DNA of 64,000 nt from Pycnococcus provasolii. Taxonomy: Eukaryota; Chlorophyta; Pseudoscourfieldiophyceae; Pseudoscourfieldiales; Pycnococcaceae. A model generated the notes under the pieces. The model worked only from the letters and a program-made list of their open reading frames with translations, had not been told where the DNA came from and searched no databases. Position numbers and translations under genes: made by a program. The stretch is taken from positions 186,001-250,000 of the forward strand of contig OW568875.1 of NCBI GenBank assembly GCA_938743325.2. Direction: 5' to 3'. Shown here one piece after another: positions 19,246 to 29,242 of the stretch; the stretch's first letter is position 1, and each line of letters begins with the position of its first letter.

Positions 19246-20271
19246 ATGGCCATGAACGCCAAGCTCAGCGTGCCCACGAGGAGCTGCTCTCGCTTCTCAC
19301 GTACGCAGAGAAATCCGCGTCTTGCCACCCCTCTTCCACGCCAACAACGCACCGTCCGTGCTTGCGTACAGGCGCAAGGAGAGACTGATTATGATCAAGA
19401 CGCCTTGTGGGACGCAGAGGTGATGCAGATGCACGCCGTCGCATTCGGAATGTGGCACGACGCCATGAAGGATGGGAAACATCTCGCGTCTTGGAGCGTC
19501 ATACTTCCGCCAGCGCTCGACGATGACAGCGCGGAAAACTCAGAGACGAACGCAGTTGACGAAAGGCTCAGAAAGGCACAGGCGGCGCTGATTGAACGTG
19601 ACATGGAGCTCGCGGGTGACGCGCTCGCTTCACTCACACTCTCGGCAGCAAGAAGAGCTAAGGGGGGAAATGCCCCGAAAGAAACTATCGCAGATGTGAT
19701 TGAGCAGACATGCAAATTCTGCGCGAATACAGGGGCACACCCGAACGACGCCATATCCGCCAGCCTTGCAACCGATGGTGCTGTCTACAAGCTCGACCGA
19801 AGGCAGCTTGCTACGAGCTTTGCAACGCTTGCCACCGTTGCACCACGCACGTACAGTTTGCATATCCCGAGTGCAAAGCCACGCGTCTATCTCACAGCTA
19901 TCGACCCAAAGGCTTGCTTTCGCGTGGGAAACGAGGTGCTGACTCTCATCAGCCGTGAGCCCAACTTGCTTCTGCATCCACCCGCCGTAATCACCGCCGC
20001 AAACGATGACTTGCGAGAGACGCTCGCTTCCATCGGAATCCGCACCAAGCTATTCCAGGATGCTCTTATCTCCGAGGAGCCGTGGCTATTACTGCCCGGT
20101 GGGCTTTCTAACATCCGATTGGAAATTCTACGAGAAGCGTGGTATGAACGCGAAGGGCAAGACGTCGAGCGCGCGGCGATCAGGCAGAGAAGGAGAGGAG
20201 TGCGAACGCGATTTGACGATGCGGAGGATCAAAGGTGGTTCGTTAATGCCTTTTGCGACGGCTACGGCTGA
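19246..20271 (+). CDS. Putative plastid protein, unknown (341 aa)
   Basis: The N-terminus (residues 1-40) is rich in Ser, Arg, Thr and Pro, has no acidic residue and begins MAMNAKLSVP, a typical green-algal chloroplast transit peptide, with a likely cleavage near RTVRACVQA. The mature part is acidic-to-neutral and helical; a REPNLLLHPP motif near residue 235 faintly recalls mTERF or PPR-like helical repeats but is not enough to assign. The C-terminus is Arg-rich and ends FCDGYG. A TGTAA lies at 20303-20307. It is convergent with SMC2, with a 57-bp gap. Function unknown. Confidence 0.65.
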   Translation: MAMNAKLSVPTRSCSRFSRTQRNPRLATPLPRQQRTVRACVQAQGETDYDQDALWDAEVMQMHAVAFGMWHDAMKDGKHLASWSVILPPALDDDSAENSETNAVDERLRKAQAALIERDMELAGDALASLTLSAARRAKGGNAPKETIADVIEQTCKFCANTGAHPNDAISASLATDGAVYKLDRRQLATSFATLATVAPRTYSLHIPSAKPRVYLTAIDPKACFRVGNEVLTLISREPNLLLHPPAVITAANDDLRETLASIGIRTKLFQDALISEEPWLLLPGGLSNIRLEILREAWYEREGQDVERAAIRQRRRGVRTRFDDAEDQRWFVNAFCDGYG

Positions 20272-20328
20272 TTTTGTTGTACTGTTTCAAAACCGTTTTT
20301 ACTGTAAATCTGTAAAATCTTTTTTTTC

Positions 20329-23300
20329 TCACGCCACTGCCGTATTTCCTCGAGCGCGCTTTCGCGGAGCTGTATTTTCCTGCTGGTCGTCCACATCCTC
20401 CTCCTCGGCGTCAACAGACACCTTGCCCTTACCCTTACCCTTCGGTGCTGGTAGTGCAGCCTTCTGATTGCGCTGCGTCAGCGCCGCGCTCGCGTTCTCC
20501 GTGCGCACCACCTGCGAGATGCCGTCGACAAACTTCGTTCGGTAGATGACATTGGCATTCGAGAACATTCCCTCCTTGAGACTGACCACGACGAATTGGC
20601 TCTGCGGGAAGTGAGTTTTGATCATCTTGCCGATATTCTGCGTGTGGCTGAGATCAAGCGCGGCGTCAACCTCGTCAAGGATGTACAGAGGCGCAGGCTT
20701 GAAGAGCAGCAAGCTCAAGATCAAGCTGAGCGCGAGAAGAGACCTTTGCCCGCCTGAGAGCTCAGAAAGGCTCTCTTTATACGTTGCGCCGGCGTCGAAG
20801 GAAACCTTCACCTCTAAGCCGTTCACAAGGAAGGTTGCCTCCACATCGTCGTCTGGCGAAATGGGCATGTTGCGCTCTGCAAGCTCCTCCTCGTCAAGGT
20901 CCCCATCACCCGACGTGTCTCGCGGCGGCGAGAGCCGTGCTGTCGTTCCTGGAAGAAGCATGCTGAAGATGGATGCAAAGTCAGTGTTCACCTTGCGCCA
21001 TGTCTTCATCAGAGCCTGGCGCTTCTTCTCGTCGAGCTCTGAGATCACACTCTCGATCTTCGACTTGTCGTTCGTGACAATGCGCTTCTTGTCCATCAGC
21101 TCTTTGTACTCGCTCTCCATGCGATCGAACATAGACATCACCTTCTTGTTGATCTTCTTCGATAAGGACTCGTGCGTCTTCACTGCATCATCGAGCTCGC
21201 GCTGAGCTTCACGTGGATCCTGCGCATCGAAGTCGTAGTCACCGCCCGCAACACCGAACAGATGCTCCTCTCCCTGAATCCACGGGTAAGTCGACGTGAG
21301 ATTCTCGACCGTTGCATCCGCGTGCTTGTGCTCCTTCTCCAGCTTCGCCAGCTTGTTCTCTAGCTTCTTCGACTCCGCCGTGCAGCTCTGTGTCTGTTTG
21401 ATCATCGCCTGACGCTCCTTCGCGATCGCTTTCAGCGTCTCCTCACTCGCCGTAAGGTCTGAACGCAGTGTTGCGAGCTCGTCGCGCGCTGTTTCCAACT
21501 CCTGCTCCAGTGATTCGATGCCCTTCTGCAGATCGGAAAGCTCTTTGGCGAGCGACTCTTGCGTCGCCTTGCTCTCCTCCACCTGCGCGGACACAACCTC
21601 CTTCTCTTGGGCGGCGGTGGCACGAGCAATTGCCGCATCCTCCGACTTTTTCTCCGCCTTCGTCAACTCCTTCTCCGCCGCCTTCGCTGCCTTCGTTGCA
21701 TCAGCAAGCTTCTTTTCCGCCGCCTTCTGGAGGGACTTGCGGTTCTTGCCAAAGTCAGCCATAGCCTTCTCCACGGAGGCGATCTCCTCCTTGATATCCT
21801 TCAGCAACTGCGTCAGCTCGGCATCCCGTGCCTGCGCAGTCTCAAGGTCTCGCGAAAGCGCGGCGATCGTCGCAACGAGCTGGTGCTCCTTGGAGTTCTT
21901 CAGCTTCTGCTCAAGCAGCTGGAAAGTCGACTCGTGCTGCTCCACGGCACGCTGGCACTCGTCGTAAGCAGCCTGCGCGCCGCTGTGCTTCTTCAATTCC
22001 GCCTCGGCGTTCGCCAAATCAGCCTTGAGTTCTCCAAGCTTGACGGAGAGGCCGTGAAGCGCGGAAACCTTCTGAAGCAGGCTTGGGCCGTTCGATGCAG
22101 CCTTGCGGCTGCCGCCAGTCAAAAGACCACTCGGATCGAACTTGTCACCCTCGAGCGTCACGCACACCTGCCTCACGTTCTTGTCGAATGCCACCTTTTG
22201 GGCCACCTCCTTGCTCGAGCAGACGACCGTGTTGCCGAACGCGTACTGCACAGCACGTTTCACGTCGTCCTCGTACCCGACAAATTCAATCGCGGGCGTC
22301 GCAAATTCGCTGCCACTTCCCGCGAGCGCCTTCATCGCCTTCTTCTTATCCTCTGGGAAGGTGGACGGCGCACGAATCTTGTCGAGGGGTATGATTGTAA
22401 CGCGCTGTTTTGTCTTGGAGTTGGTGAGCAGGCTCTTCGCCGTTGCCGCGGTATCGACGACGCACTGGAAGAGCTTGCCGCCCGCTGCGACCTCGAGCGC
22501 CGTCGAGTGCGTCTTAGCAAGGTTGAGCGGAGAGACGTGCACGAGCTTTGCCACAGCGCCCTTCACGCCATTTCCGGTCTTGAAAACGTCGAGATGGGCC
22601 AGCGTCGACTCCACCTGGGCAATCTGTGCCTGGTACTTCTTCGTTTCCGCGGCAATGTTCTTGCGCTTCTCGGTAAGCTCCGTCGCGGCACCCTCGTCGA
22701 ATGCAAGGCTTGCGAGCTTCGCCTTCGCCCCATCCGCATCCTTGCGCGCCTTCTCGAGACCCTTCATAAGGGAGTCGTCAGTCTCGCCGCCCTTCGCCTT
22801 CGCCGCCTGCTCCTTCTGCTTCGCCGCAAGCTCCTTCTTAAGCAGCGACACCTTCGTGCCAAGCTCCTTCTTCTCCGACTCGTATGCGCGCCTCTTCTCC
22901 TGCGCCTCGATCAGACGCTCCTTGAAGCTGCGCCCGCTACCGTCGCGACCGTCGCCTCCATCTGCACATCCCGCGATTTCGTTCTCCGCCTCCGCTATGA
23001 GCCGCTCGGCATCCGCCTTTGCCTCCTTGCACCGCGCGAGCTCCTCGGCAATGCGGTCCGAGTCGCCGTCCGCTCCAGAACTTGCCGCCTCGAGCTCAGC
23101 AACGCTCGCACCAAGCGACTCGCACGACTTGCGCTCGGCGTCGAGAGCCTCCTGCTTGTTCGACACACCGCTCTGCGACTTGACGAGATTCTTGGAGAGC
23201 GTGTCCACCTTGCCAGCGAGTGCCTTGAGTTCGCCGTTCTCACTCTGCTTCGCACGCTCCTCCTCGAGCTGCTTCGCCTCATCGTCCTTCGCGGCAATGC

Positions 23301-24117
23301 TAGCCTCCAGCGAGAGCTTGTCTTCCCTGAGCTCCTTGACACGTGCCTTCACGTGGTCAATTTCGTTCGTTCCGTCGGCGAAGATCTTGAGTGCACGCGC
23401 GTACTCGTACGCGATGCAGAAACGGCGCAGGCGCTCGATGCTGTTGTTTGCCATAGCCCACGACTGGTACTCGGAGCGCTCACGCCTCAGCTTCTCGAGG
23501 GCGGGCAGAATCTCCTCGGCAAGTATGTTGTCAATCTCGTCCACTTTGCTCTGCTTCTTTGCCAGCGTCTTGAGTGCCGCTTCCTTTTTCGTCTCGTACA
23601 TGCGCGTTCCAGCCGCCTCCTCGAGCATGGACAAAATCTCGACGGGTTTCATGTTCAGAACTTTGGTAATTCGTCCCTGCATGATGAGGAAGTGCGGGTT
23701 GTTCACGTTCAGCTGCACGCTGTGGAAGAGGTTTTGCACGCGCGCAGGCTGCGCCACCGACCCGTTGATAAGGTACTTGTTCCTGCCTCCAATGACCACC
23801 TGCCTCGTGACGGTGATTTTGTCGTAGTCTTCATATCCGACGGGACTGACTGCCTTGTCGTCGTTGTTGAAGGTTATGCTGACCGTCGCCTTTGTGACAC
23901 CCGCCTGTCCCTGCTTGTATACGAGCTCCTGCAGGTTTGACGCGCGCACTTGGCTGAGGTTGGTGATACCGAGCACGAAGCAGATGCTGTCCAGGATATT
24001 CGACTTTCCGGTTCCGTTCAGTCCGGTGATGGCGTTGAATCCGGGGTCGAAGCGCGGCACGACGACGCGCTGCGCGTACGACTTGAATCCTTCGAGCGTC
24101 ACCTCTTCTATGAACAT
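20329..24117 (-). CDS. SMC2: Condensin subunit SMC2
   Basis: A 1262-residue SMC protein starting MFIEEVTLEGFKSYAQ, the canonical SMC2 N-terminus; the long open frame upstream to 24579 is promoter. The Walker A is GLNGTGKSN (residues about 33-41), followed by long coiled coils, a hinge near residues 510-680, and the C-terminal ABC signature LSGGQRSLLAL with Walker B LYILDEVDAALD. SMC2 pairs with SMC4 and the CAP subunits to compact mitotic chromosomes. The length exceeds the usual 1170-1200 because of a basic/acidic low-complexity tail after KFVDGISQVVR, with a KGKGKGK patch and a final RKRARG, a plausible nuclear signal. The gene is a single exon. It shares a 445-bp divergent promoter with the ERD7-like gene. 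Confidence 0.97.
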   Translation of the reverse strand: MFIEEVTLEGFKSYAQRVVVPRFDPGFNAITGLNGTGKSNILDSICFVLGITNLSQVRASNLQELVYKQGQAGVTKATVSITFNNDDKAVSPVGYEDYDKITVTRQVVIGGRNKYLINGSVAQPARVQNLFHSVQLNVNNPHFLIMQGRITKVLNMKPVEILSMLEEAAGTRMYETKKEAALKTLAKKQSKVDEIDNILAEEILPALEKLRRERSEYQSWAMANNSIERLRRFCIAYEYARALKIFADGTNEIDHVKARVKELREDKLSLEASIAAKDDEAKQLEEERAKQSENGELKALAGKVDTLSKNLVKSQSGVSNKQEALDAERKSCESLGASVAELEAASSGADGDSDRIAEELARCKEAKADAERLIAEAENEIAGCADGGDGRDGSGRSFKERLIEAQEKRRAYESEKKELGTKVSLLKKELAAKQKEQAAKAKGGETDDSLMKGLEKARKDADGAKAKLASLAFDEGAATELTEKRKNIAAETKKYQAQIAQVESTLAHLDVFKTGNGVKGAVAKLVHVSPLNLAKTHSTALEVAAGGKLFQCVVDTAATAKSLLTNSKTKQRVTIIPLDKIRAPSTFPEDKKKAMKALAGSGSEFATPAIEFVGYEDDVKRAVQYAFGNTVVCSSKEVAQKVAFDKNVRQVCVTLEGDKFDPSGLLTGGSRKAASNGPSLLQKVSALHGLSVKLGELKADLANAEAELKKHSGAQAAYDECQRAVEQHESTFQLLEQKLKNSKEHQLVATIAALSRDLETAQARDAELTQLLKDIKEEIASVEKAMADFGKNRKSLQKAAEKKLADATKAAKAAEKELTKAEKKSEDAAIARATAAQEKEVVSAQVEESKATQESLAKELSDLQKGIESLEQELETARDELATLRSDLTASEETLKAIAKERQAMIKQTQSCTAESKKLENKLAKLEKEHKHADATVENLTSTYPWIQGEEHLFGVAGGDYDFDAQDPREAQRELDDAVKTHESLSKKINKKVMSMFDRMESEYKELMDKKRIVTNDKSKIESVISELDEKKRQALMKTWRKVNTDFASIFSMLLPGTTARLSPPRDTSGDGDLDEEELAERNMPISPDDDVEATFLVNGLEVKVSFDAGATYKESLSELSGGQRSLLALSLILSLLLFKPAPLYILDEVDAALDLSHTQNIGKMIKTHFPQSQFVVVSLKEGMFSNANVIYRTKFVDGISQVVRTENASAALTQRNQKAALPAPKGKGKGKVSVDAEEEDVDDQQENTAPRKRARGNTAVA

Positions 24118-24562
24118 GGCTGTGCCGTCGAGCGAAGAGTGTGGTGCGCGTGGTGTGCGCACAGTGTGGAGCGCGCGAGGGCGGGGAGGGAAAGGGGAGG
24201 GAAAGGAAAGGGGAGGGGAGGGGGAGGTTGAGTTCAAACGCCTGACAGCGGGGAATGGGTGAGAGAGAGAGCGCGAAGACGGGGACGGGGAATGGTCGGG
24301 AGGAATGGTCGGGGAAGGGAAATGAATGCGCCCACCCAAATCCTCCCCCGAGTCAACAACGGTCATCTGCGGCCCCGGAGGTCTGACCCGCCACGCCCTC
24401 TGGTTCAACGACGGTGCCCCAATCTCAAAGGAAGTCTGACCTGACTCGACCCTCTCCGCCCCTTCCCCTTCCCCTTCCCGGGAGCTTCGGGGGCGCCTTT
24501 TCTTTTCTTTTCTCTCTTCGCCTCTCGCGCTTTTCTCGGGGCGGTGGGACGGAGAACACGCC
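24118..24562. promoter_or_regulatory. Divergent promoter with mirrored purine/pyrimidine tracts
   Basis: Between SMC2 (left) and the ERD7-like gene (right). On the + strand, 24178-24230 is G/A rich (GGGGAGGGAAAGG), which is C/T rich in the SMC2 sense; 24460-24520 is C/T rich (CCCCTTCCCCTTCCC) in the ERD7 sense. No TATA box is evident. This is the clearest example of the paired Y-patch layout in the window. Confidence 0.6.
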
Positions 24563-25785
24563 ATGCCGGCGCCGCCCACCGTGCTGCTCTACGTGCAAGA
24601 CGCGCACGCCGCCATCTATGAGGTAAGTGTGTCGCAGTAGGTAACTAACTGCGTGGGGAATGCGAATGGCAAATCCAGCTGTTCACGCAACGGTCCTAAG
24701 AGACCTTACACTTTGAAGGCAACGACTCACCTTAATGGAACCCCTCCCTTGTCACAACCACTCTCGTTCGGAACGTGAAGATTCACGGCCAAGAACGAAA
24801 GCAGGTGGGGTCCGGCGTGTTCATTGCGAGCTTGGAGCAGAAAGACGACAACAGAGAACAACGCCTGCACCTGCAGGTCGGCGACGTGAATATTGTGCTG
24901 GATGCCAATACGCCTGCTCTGGTGGTGGACCCGGACAATGAAGGCGAGAACGCGCGGTTCGTTGTTGTCGTTCCTCCGGGAACCTTCTATGGAATCGCAT
25001 TTGGAGATGCGGAGACAGGCGCTAAGGTTGAGAACATCTTACGCGAGCACACGTCGTTGCGCGATGGAAGGCAAGGTAAGGCGGCGGTGGCGGAGACGCA
25101 TACTGCCCAGCTGACGAAGGCTGCGAGTTCCAGCGACCGCGTTGCGAGTGGCGTCGCCTACGCCGGAACTGCGGCAGCTGGCACAATTGCCACCGGAGCC
25201 GCGAGCGCCGCATCGCTACTCCGGTCGGGAGCTTCGCAAGCTGTTGAGAAGGGCTGGGTCTCGAAGCGCGAGAGTAAGGAGGTGGACCCTTCCGTTCGAG
25301 AGGCTGTGGACCTTGCTCGCGATGCCGCGTCGGTGTCCGCCGCGGCGATGGGCGCGATGGTTGGCGGCCTCGGGGTTGCGGTAACGTCGCTCGCTCAGGG
25401 TGCGGCGCAAGTCGCGAAGGAAAGCGGCGTGCTTTCCTTCGCGACTTCCCAGTCATCAACAAGCGGTGCGGTGGCGAAGGATGCCGCGAAGGTTGGGATG
25501 GCAACAGCATCCGCGGCTTTCGGCGTAATGGACGCCGCCTACGGCGCCGTTCGCGAGGTATTTGAGGCGACGACAGACGCGACGGCGACTCTCGTGGAGC
25601 ACCGCTACGGTGGTGGCCACGGCGAACTCGTGCGCGCGGCTGGCGGCACGGTGAGCGACCTGGCGAACGCGGCGAGCGCAATGCGCGGCCTGAGCGTGCG
25701 CGCGGTGAGCAACAAGGCGATGCGAACGACGGCCGTGACAATGGTTGCAGAAGTCGCGAGCGTCGAGCCTGAGCCTTCTAGTTAA
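24563..25785 (+). CDS. ERD7: Senescence-domain protein (ERD7/spartin-like), two exons
   Basis: Exon 1 is 24563-24622, encoding MPAPPTVLLYVQDAHAAIYE; exon 2 is 24781-25785, giving 354 residues. The intron has a consensus donor GAG/GTAAGT; the acceptor (AAG at 24778-24780) is my best choice because an in-frame stop at 24733 excludes anything farther upstream. Residues 1-120 match the N-terminal domain of ERD7-type proteins, and residues about 130-330 the senescence/spartin-associated domain, with Ala/Gly-rich amphipathic helices (SGVAYAGTAAAGTIATG). Plant ERD7 proteins act in membrane-lipid remodelling under cold and drought; spartin binds lipid droplets. A TGTAA lies at 25845-25849. Confidence 0.82.
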
Positions 25786-26231
25786 TCGTGAACTTCGCAT
25801 CTGTAGACTTCAGTGAGAGTGGACAAACTTTTTATGTCGTCTTTTGTAAACCGCTTCTTGCCTTCTTGGCGGACATGCTGTCAAGTTATGACTACAGGTT
25901 TGGTTTAATGATTTAATTCTTGGACTATTTTCATGGTTGATTTCCATGTTAATTCGCGTGATGACCGACCCCCCGGGTGCCAAAGGTGTTGAGGATGAGA
26001 TGGCCTTATTACATGCTCCTGCGAGGGGTTGGCATCGTCCATCGAGCAGGGGGAATTTGGGAGGGCCGGGAAATCTCGCCCCCCTCGAGAGTCGAGGTTC
26101 ACCCGACTTCACGCCCCGGCAACCCGCAAGGGTAGGTGTCAGGGGGAAGGCGTCGTCTCGTCCCGGCCCCTCTCCGTCTCCCCCCTCCTCCTCCCTCCTC
26201 GCCTCCTCGCCAGAACCAAACCGCACCTCTC
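25786..26231. other. 446-bp intergenic stretch between tandem genes
   Basis: The left part is AT-rich 3' sequence with the TGTAA of the ERD7-like gene. The right part ends in a C/T-rich tract (26165-26215, CTCCCCCCTCCTCCTCC) just before the next ATG. No gene or RNA is seen. Confidence 0.5.
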
Positions 26232-26792
26232 ATGGCTGACGCCGACGTTGACCAAGCGCCTACCGCCAACGGCAGTGCAAGCCAGCCGCCCAGCGCCGGC
26301 CCGACGCCGCGAACGCCTGGGAATAGGCCGGGATCAGGCGCTGCACCCACAGCCACGGACTCAGCCGCGCCGCCACTCGACTTTGAGAATGTTAGCAGAG
26401 GCATTGGACAGCTGGACAGCATGATGAATAACCTCACACGACGAAAGGAAGAGGTGACGAAACAACTCGACGCGGATAAAAAGGAGGTGAGCTGGATCGA
26501 CCACAGTATTGGAAACCTGCAGCCTAAGCTCGATGCCATCCGCAAGTCCCTCGCGTACAAACAGGCTATCAGAGCCGAGCTCGAGAAAACTATCGGAAGC
26601 GAGGTCAAGAGCGTAACGGACATTGCGAAGGAAAGCGCTGACGCGGCAAGGCGCGCTCTGCAGAAGGGAAGGGCACTTGGACGGAAAGAGGCTAGCAACA
26701 GGCTTGAGCTGCAGCGAGGCTTCAGCACCAGGGTCCATACCACCGATATACTCGTCGGCCGTAGACCAAACACAGCGGCGACTGACAAATAG
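26232..26792 (+). CDS. Small coiled-coil protein, SSNA1/DIP13-like (186 aa)
   Basis: The ATG at 26232 follows a pyrimidine tract. Residues 1-50 are disordered (Ala/Pro/Ser). From about residue 55 a single coiled coil runs through NNLTRRKEEVTKQLDADKKE, then SLAYKQAIRAELEKTIG, a spacing that resembles SSNA1/DIP13 (…SLARKIASRNEFDRTIAETE…). SSNA1 self-assembles into fibrils that nucleate or branch microtubules at basal bodies; DIP13 is its Chlamydomonas counterpart. The similarity is by eye and coiled coils mislead easily, so treat the assignment as tentative. If right, it suggests basal bodies or microtubule branching in this alga. Confidence 0.5.
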   Translation: MADADVDQAPTANGSASQPPSAGPTPRTPGNRPGSGAAPTATDSAAPPLDFENVSRGIGQLDSMMNNLTRRKEEVTKQLDADKKEVSWIDHSIGNLQPKLDAIRKSLAYKQAIRAELEKTIGSEVKSVTDIAKESADAARRALQKGRALGRKEASNRLELQRGFSTRVHTTDILVGRRPNTAATDK

Positions 26793-26886
26793 CAACCAAA
26801 CGAAGTAACGAAAAGTGTGTGTACTATGGATACGATCATGTCGTTTAGAAATGAAAGGGTCAGAATCTCGCTGGTTACACGCAGTT

Positions 26887-28830
26887 TCAGTCCTTTTTCG
26901 TGAACTTCTCTTTCCAATTCTCGAGCGTCGTCGACTGCTTCTTCAGCGCAGCCTTGAGCTCCTTCACACAAGCTTTGCGCGTCGACTCGTCAGGACAGTC
27001 GGAAAGTGCCGCCACCACCTTCTCCGCATGCGTTCCGAGCAGCGACGCCACCTTTCCCTTGATGGCCACGTCGAATACTGCAGAAGCTGGATGTGAGCAC
27101 CCATCAGCAACTTGCGTGAGCGCCAAGCGGCGCAGGAATCGGCTGCCGAAGTAGTGCGTTAGGAGCGGTTCGTCGCCATCATCCGACGAAGACGACGAGG
27201 AGGACGCCTCCGCAACTGCCGATACGACAGCTTCAACATCGTCAGCCGCGCATTTGGCAAGCGTCGCATTGGTGCACACCTCGAGCAGGATCTCCGAAGC
27301 TGGTCCGCCGGCGCGAGCCCAGCTGACTGGACCGCCATCGGCATTACGCGCGCACTTCGCTAATCGCACAGCCAGATTTGAGCTCCCACCGCCAAGCCCG
27401 CTTCCCGTCAGAAGCTCCTGACAACGCGTCGCGTGATCCTTTTTACATCCACGGAACACGACCACAGGCTGACCGCCTCGTCCAGCGCCACCCTCGTCGT
27501 CGTCGTCGTCGTCGTCGCCATCGTCGTCGTCGTCGCCGCCGCCAGCGCTCTCCAAAGCCGCCGACGTCGATGCCGCGGCAGATGCACACAACTCCGCGCC
27601 ACGATTCAGCATCTCCTGCTGGTGAGGGGGCCACGTGCGTTTGTCAGGATGCTCCGCGCGTAGCAGGGTTAGAAGCACCTTAGCAGCGCAGGTATCTTTC
27701 ACCCAGTCGTCCATGCCCTCCTTGGAAGCGGCATGCTCCCGTGCGAGTTTCAGATTTGGATTTCTCACGCCGGTATCTTCTTCGGAATTCGTCTCCTTGA
27801 GTGGAAATGCCTTGCAGAGCTCGCCAAGAACGAGCTTACGTGACAGCTGCGTGTCGTCCGTGAATGCAAGATAGTGGCATATTACCGCCACCGCATGCTT
27901 GTCCTTGGCAGAATCCACAACGTGGCCGCGGAGCGCCTTGGCGAACTTCTTACGCTCTTTTGCGCTTGCAACCGATAGGCACAGTATTGCCGCCTCCGCT
28001 CCGTCCTTAGTGTGCAACAAGTGCAGCATGGGCTCACCGCAAAGGCTCTCCGCCATCTCAGCGGCCGTTTCGTGTCCATTTGACACTCGCAGAAGCTCCG
28101 CAAGTGCTGTCTGCACGAGCGCGCAGTCGACGAGTCCCTTCTCCCACACGGGTGCCAGGCTCATGTGAGCGCTTCGGAGCAGTGCGGTGCGTCGCTCCTT
28201 CGGAGCACCGTTAAGTTCCGCCGCAAGTCCCTCGAATTTTGTCGCGACATCAGTCACCTTGTACTCGCCGCCGTACAGCTCCGCGCGCAAGGTCCGTCGC
28301 ACCTTCTCCGTGCTTCGCCCGTACAGCTCGTCGATGACGCGCGCGGCAGCTGGGTGTCGGATGAGCTGCGGTATCTTTCCTCGAAATTGCGAGGCAATGT
28401 TCGGCACATCTGCCGGCGGCACCTCCGAGCACACGCGCATGGCCAGGTGGTATCCGTACTCGCTCTTCGAGATGTTCACGACGTCTTCGATGACTGCGCT
28501 CGAAATTTCGCGCCTTTGCTCAGCACTCCCATTTTTGAACGCCGCCTGAATCACGCGCGACGCTTTGTGCGACGTCGCGTAATTCGTCAATTCGTCGCCT
28601 GCCAATTCCAGGATTTGTTTCACTAGCGCGTGCTTATTTTTCGTGGTGACATCTCGCACACGCAGCTTTTCCCAGAGGAGCACCATCTTCTGGATGGTGG
28701 GGAAGCGCGGGTTGCGCTTGGCTTTGCGTGCGTCTGCGAGCGCGCGCGACTCCGAGCGACGTGACGAGTGGTGCAAGACCTGCTGCTCCGCTGGTTCTGA
28801 CTCCGCCTTGCGCTTACGACTCGCATTCAT
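26887..28830 (-). CDS. PUM3: PUM3/Puf6-type nucleolar Puf protein
   Basis: The 647-residue product starts MNASRKRKAESEPAEQQ, a basic nuclear or nucleolar N-terminus; the frame is open to 29094 but the upstream part is promoter. Residues about 50-250 match the PUM-homology repeats in their Puf6 form: KMVLLWEKLRVRD, ASHKASRVIQAAFKNG, ISKSEYGYHLAMRV. The middle and C-terminal parts fit the CPL domain of Puf6/PUM3. An Asp-rich stretch encoded by GAC/GAT codons near 27495-27535 interrupts the C-terminal half. Yeast Puf6 acts in 60S ribosome assembly and ASH1 mRNA control; PUM3 binds structured nucleic acid. A TGTAA in sense is present near 26874. Confidence 0.88.
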   Translation of the reverse strand: MNASRKRKAESEPAEQQVLHHSSRRSESRALADARKAKRNPRFPTIQKMVLLWEKLRVRDVTTKNKHALVKQILELAGDELTNYATSHKASRVIQAAFKNGSAEQRREISSAVIEDVVNISKSEYGYHLAMRVCSEVPPADVPNIASQFRGKIPQLIRHPAAARVIDELYGRSTEKVRRTLRAELYGGEYKVTDVATKFEGLAAELNGAPKERRTALLRSAHMSLAPVWEKGLVDCALVQTALAELLRVSNGHETAAEMAESLCGEPMLHLLHTKDGAEAAILCLSVASAKERKKFAKALRGHVVDSAKDKHAVAVICHYLAFTDDTQLSRKLVLGELCKAFPLKETNSEEDTGVRNPNLKLAREHAASKEGMDDWVKDTCAAKVLLTLLRAEHPDKRTWPPHQQEMLNRGAELCASAAASTSAALESAGGGDDDDDGDDDDDDDEGGAGRGGQPVVVFRGCKKDHATRCQELLTGSGLGGGSSNLAVRLAKCARNADGGPVSWARAGGPASEILLEVCTNATLAKCAADDVEAVVSAVAEASSSSSSSDDGDEPLLTHYFGSRFLRRLALTQVADGCSHPASAVFDVAIKGKVASLLGTHAEKVVAALSDCPDESTRKACVKELKAALKKQSTTLENWKEKFTKKD

Positions 28831-28923
28831 GGCGACGACGGCGGAGCAAAGTTCCCAGACTGTGACAAGAGGAGGAGGGGCCGCCGCCGCCACTCGACTC
28901 GCCCGGACCAAAATGTCTCCCAG

Positions 28924-28971
28924 TTGGGGTTTACTTCTTTTTGCAATGGGTCCCCAAAAAGTAAACCCCAA
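28924..28971. promoter_or_regulatory. 13-bp inverted repeat with 22-bp loop in divergent promoter
   Basis: TTGGGGTTTACTT at 28924-28936 is matched exactly by AAGTAAACCCCAA at 28959-28971. It lies in the 412-bp gap between PUM3 (start 28830) and the DEG/ENaC-like gene (start 29243). It could form a hairpin or be a paired factor-binding site; no function is known. Confidence 0.75.
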
Positions 28972-29242
28972 AAGAAAACTCGCTCTTCTTTTCGGAATCT
29001 GCCAAGACAGAGGTGTGTCGCCCACACAGTGCACAGTGTTGCCTAACCCGAGGCAACGACTAACTCGTCGACAACCGGCCGCCTGTTGTTGCACGCGACG
29101 GCCTGAGTTGACTAAGCCACTGACTGAGGTCGTCTATCCACCTCACCTCGGCGGCCGGCGGCCATCCTCAGCTTAAATATCTAATATACCGACAATACCG
29201 TTTGGTAACTCTGCATTTGCGGTGTGGGCCGCGCCCCGGCCG

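Noticed and set aside
21559-23940. Long reading frames antisense to SMC2 (up to 793 residues)
   Set aside because: By-product of GC-rich, codon-biased SMC2; composition is Leu/Arg/His-rich and resembles no protein.
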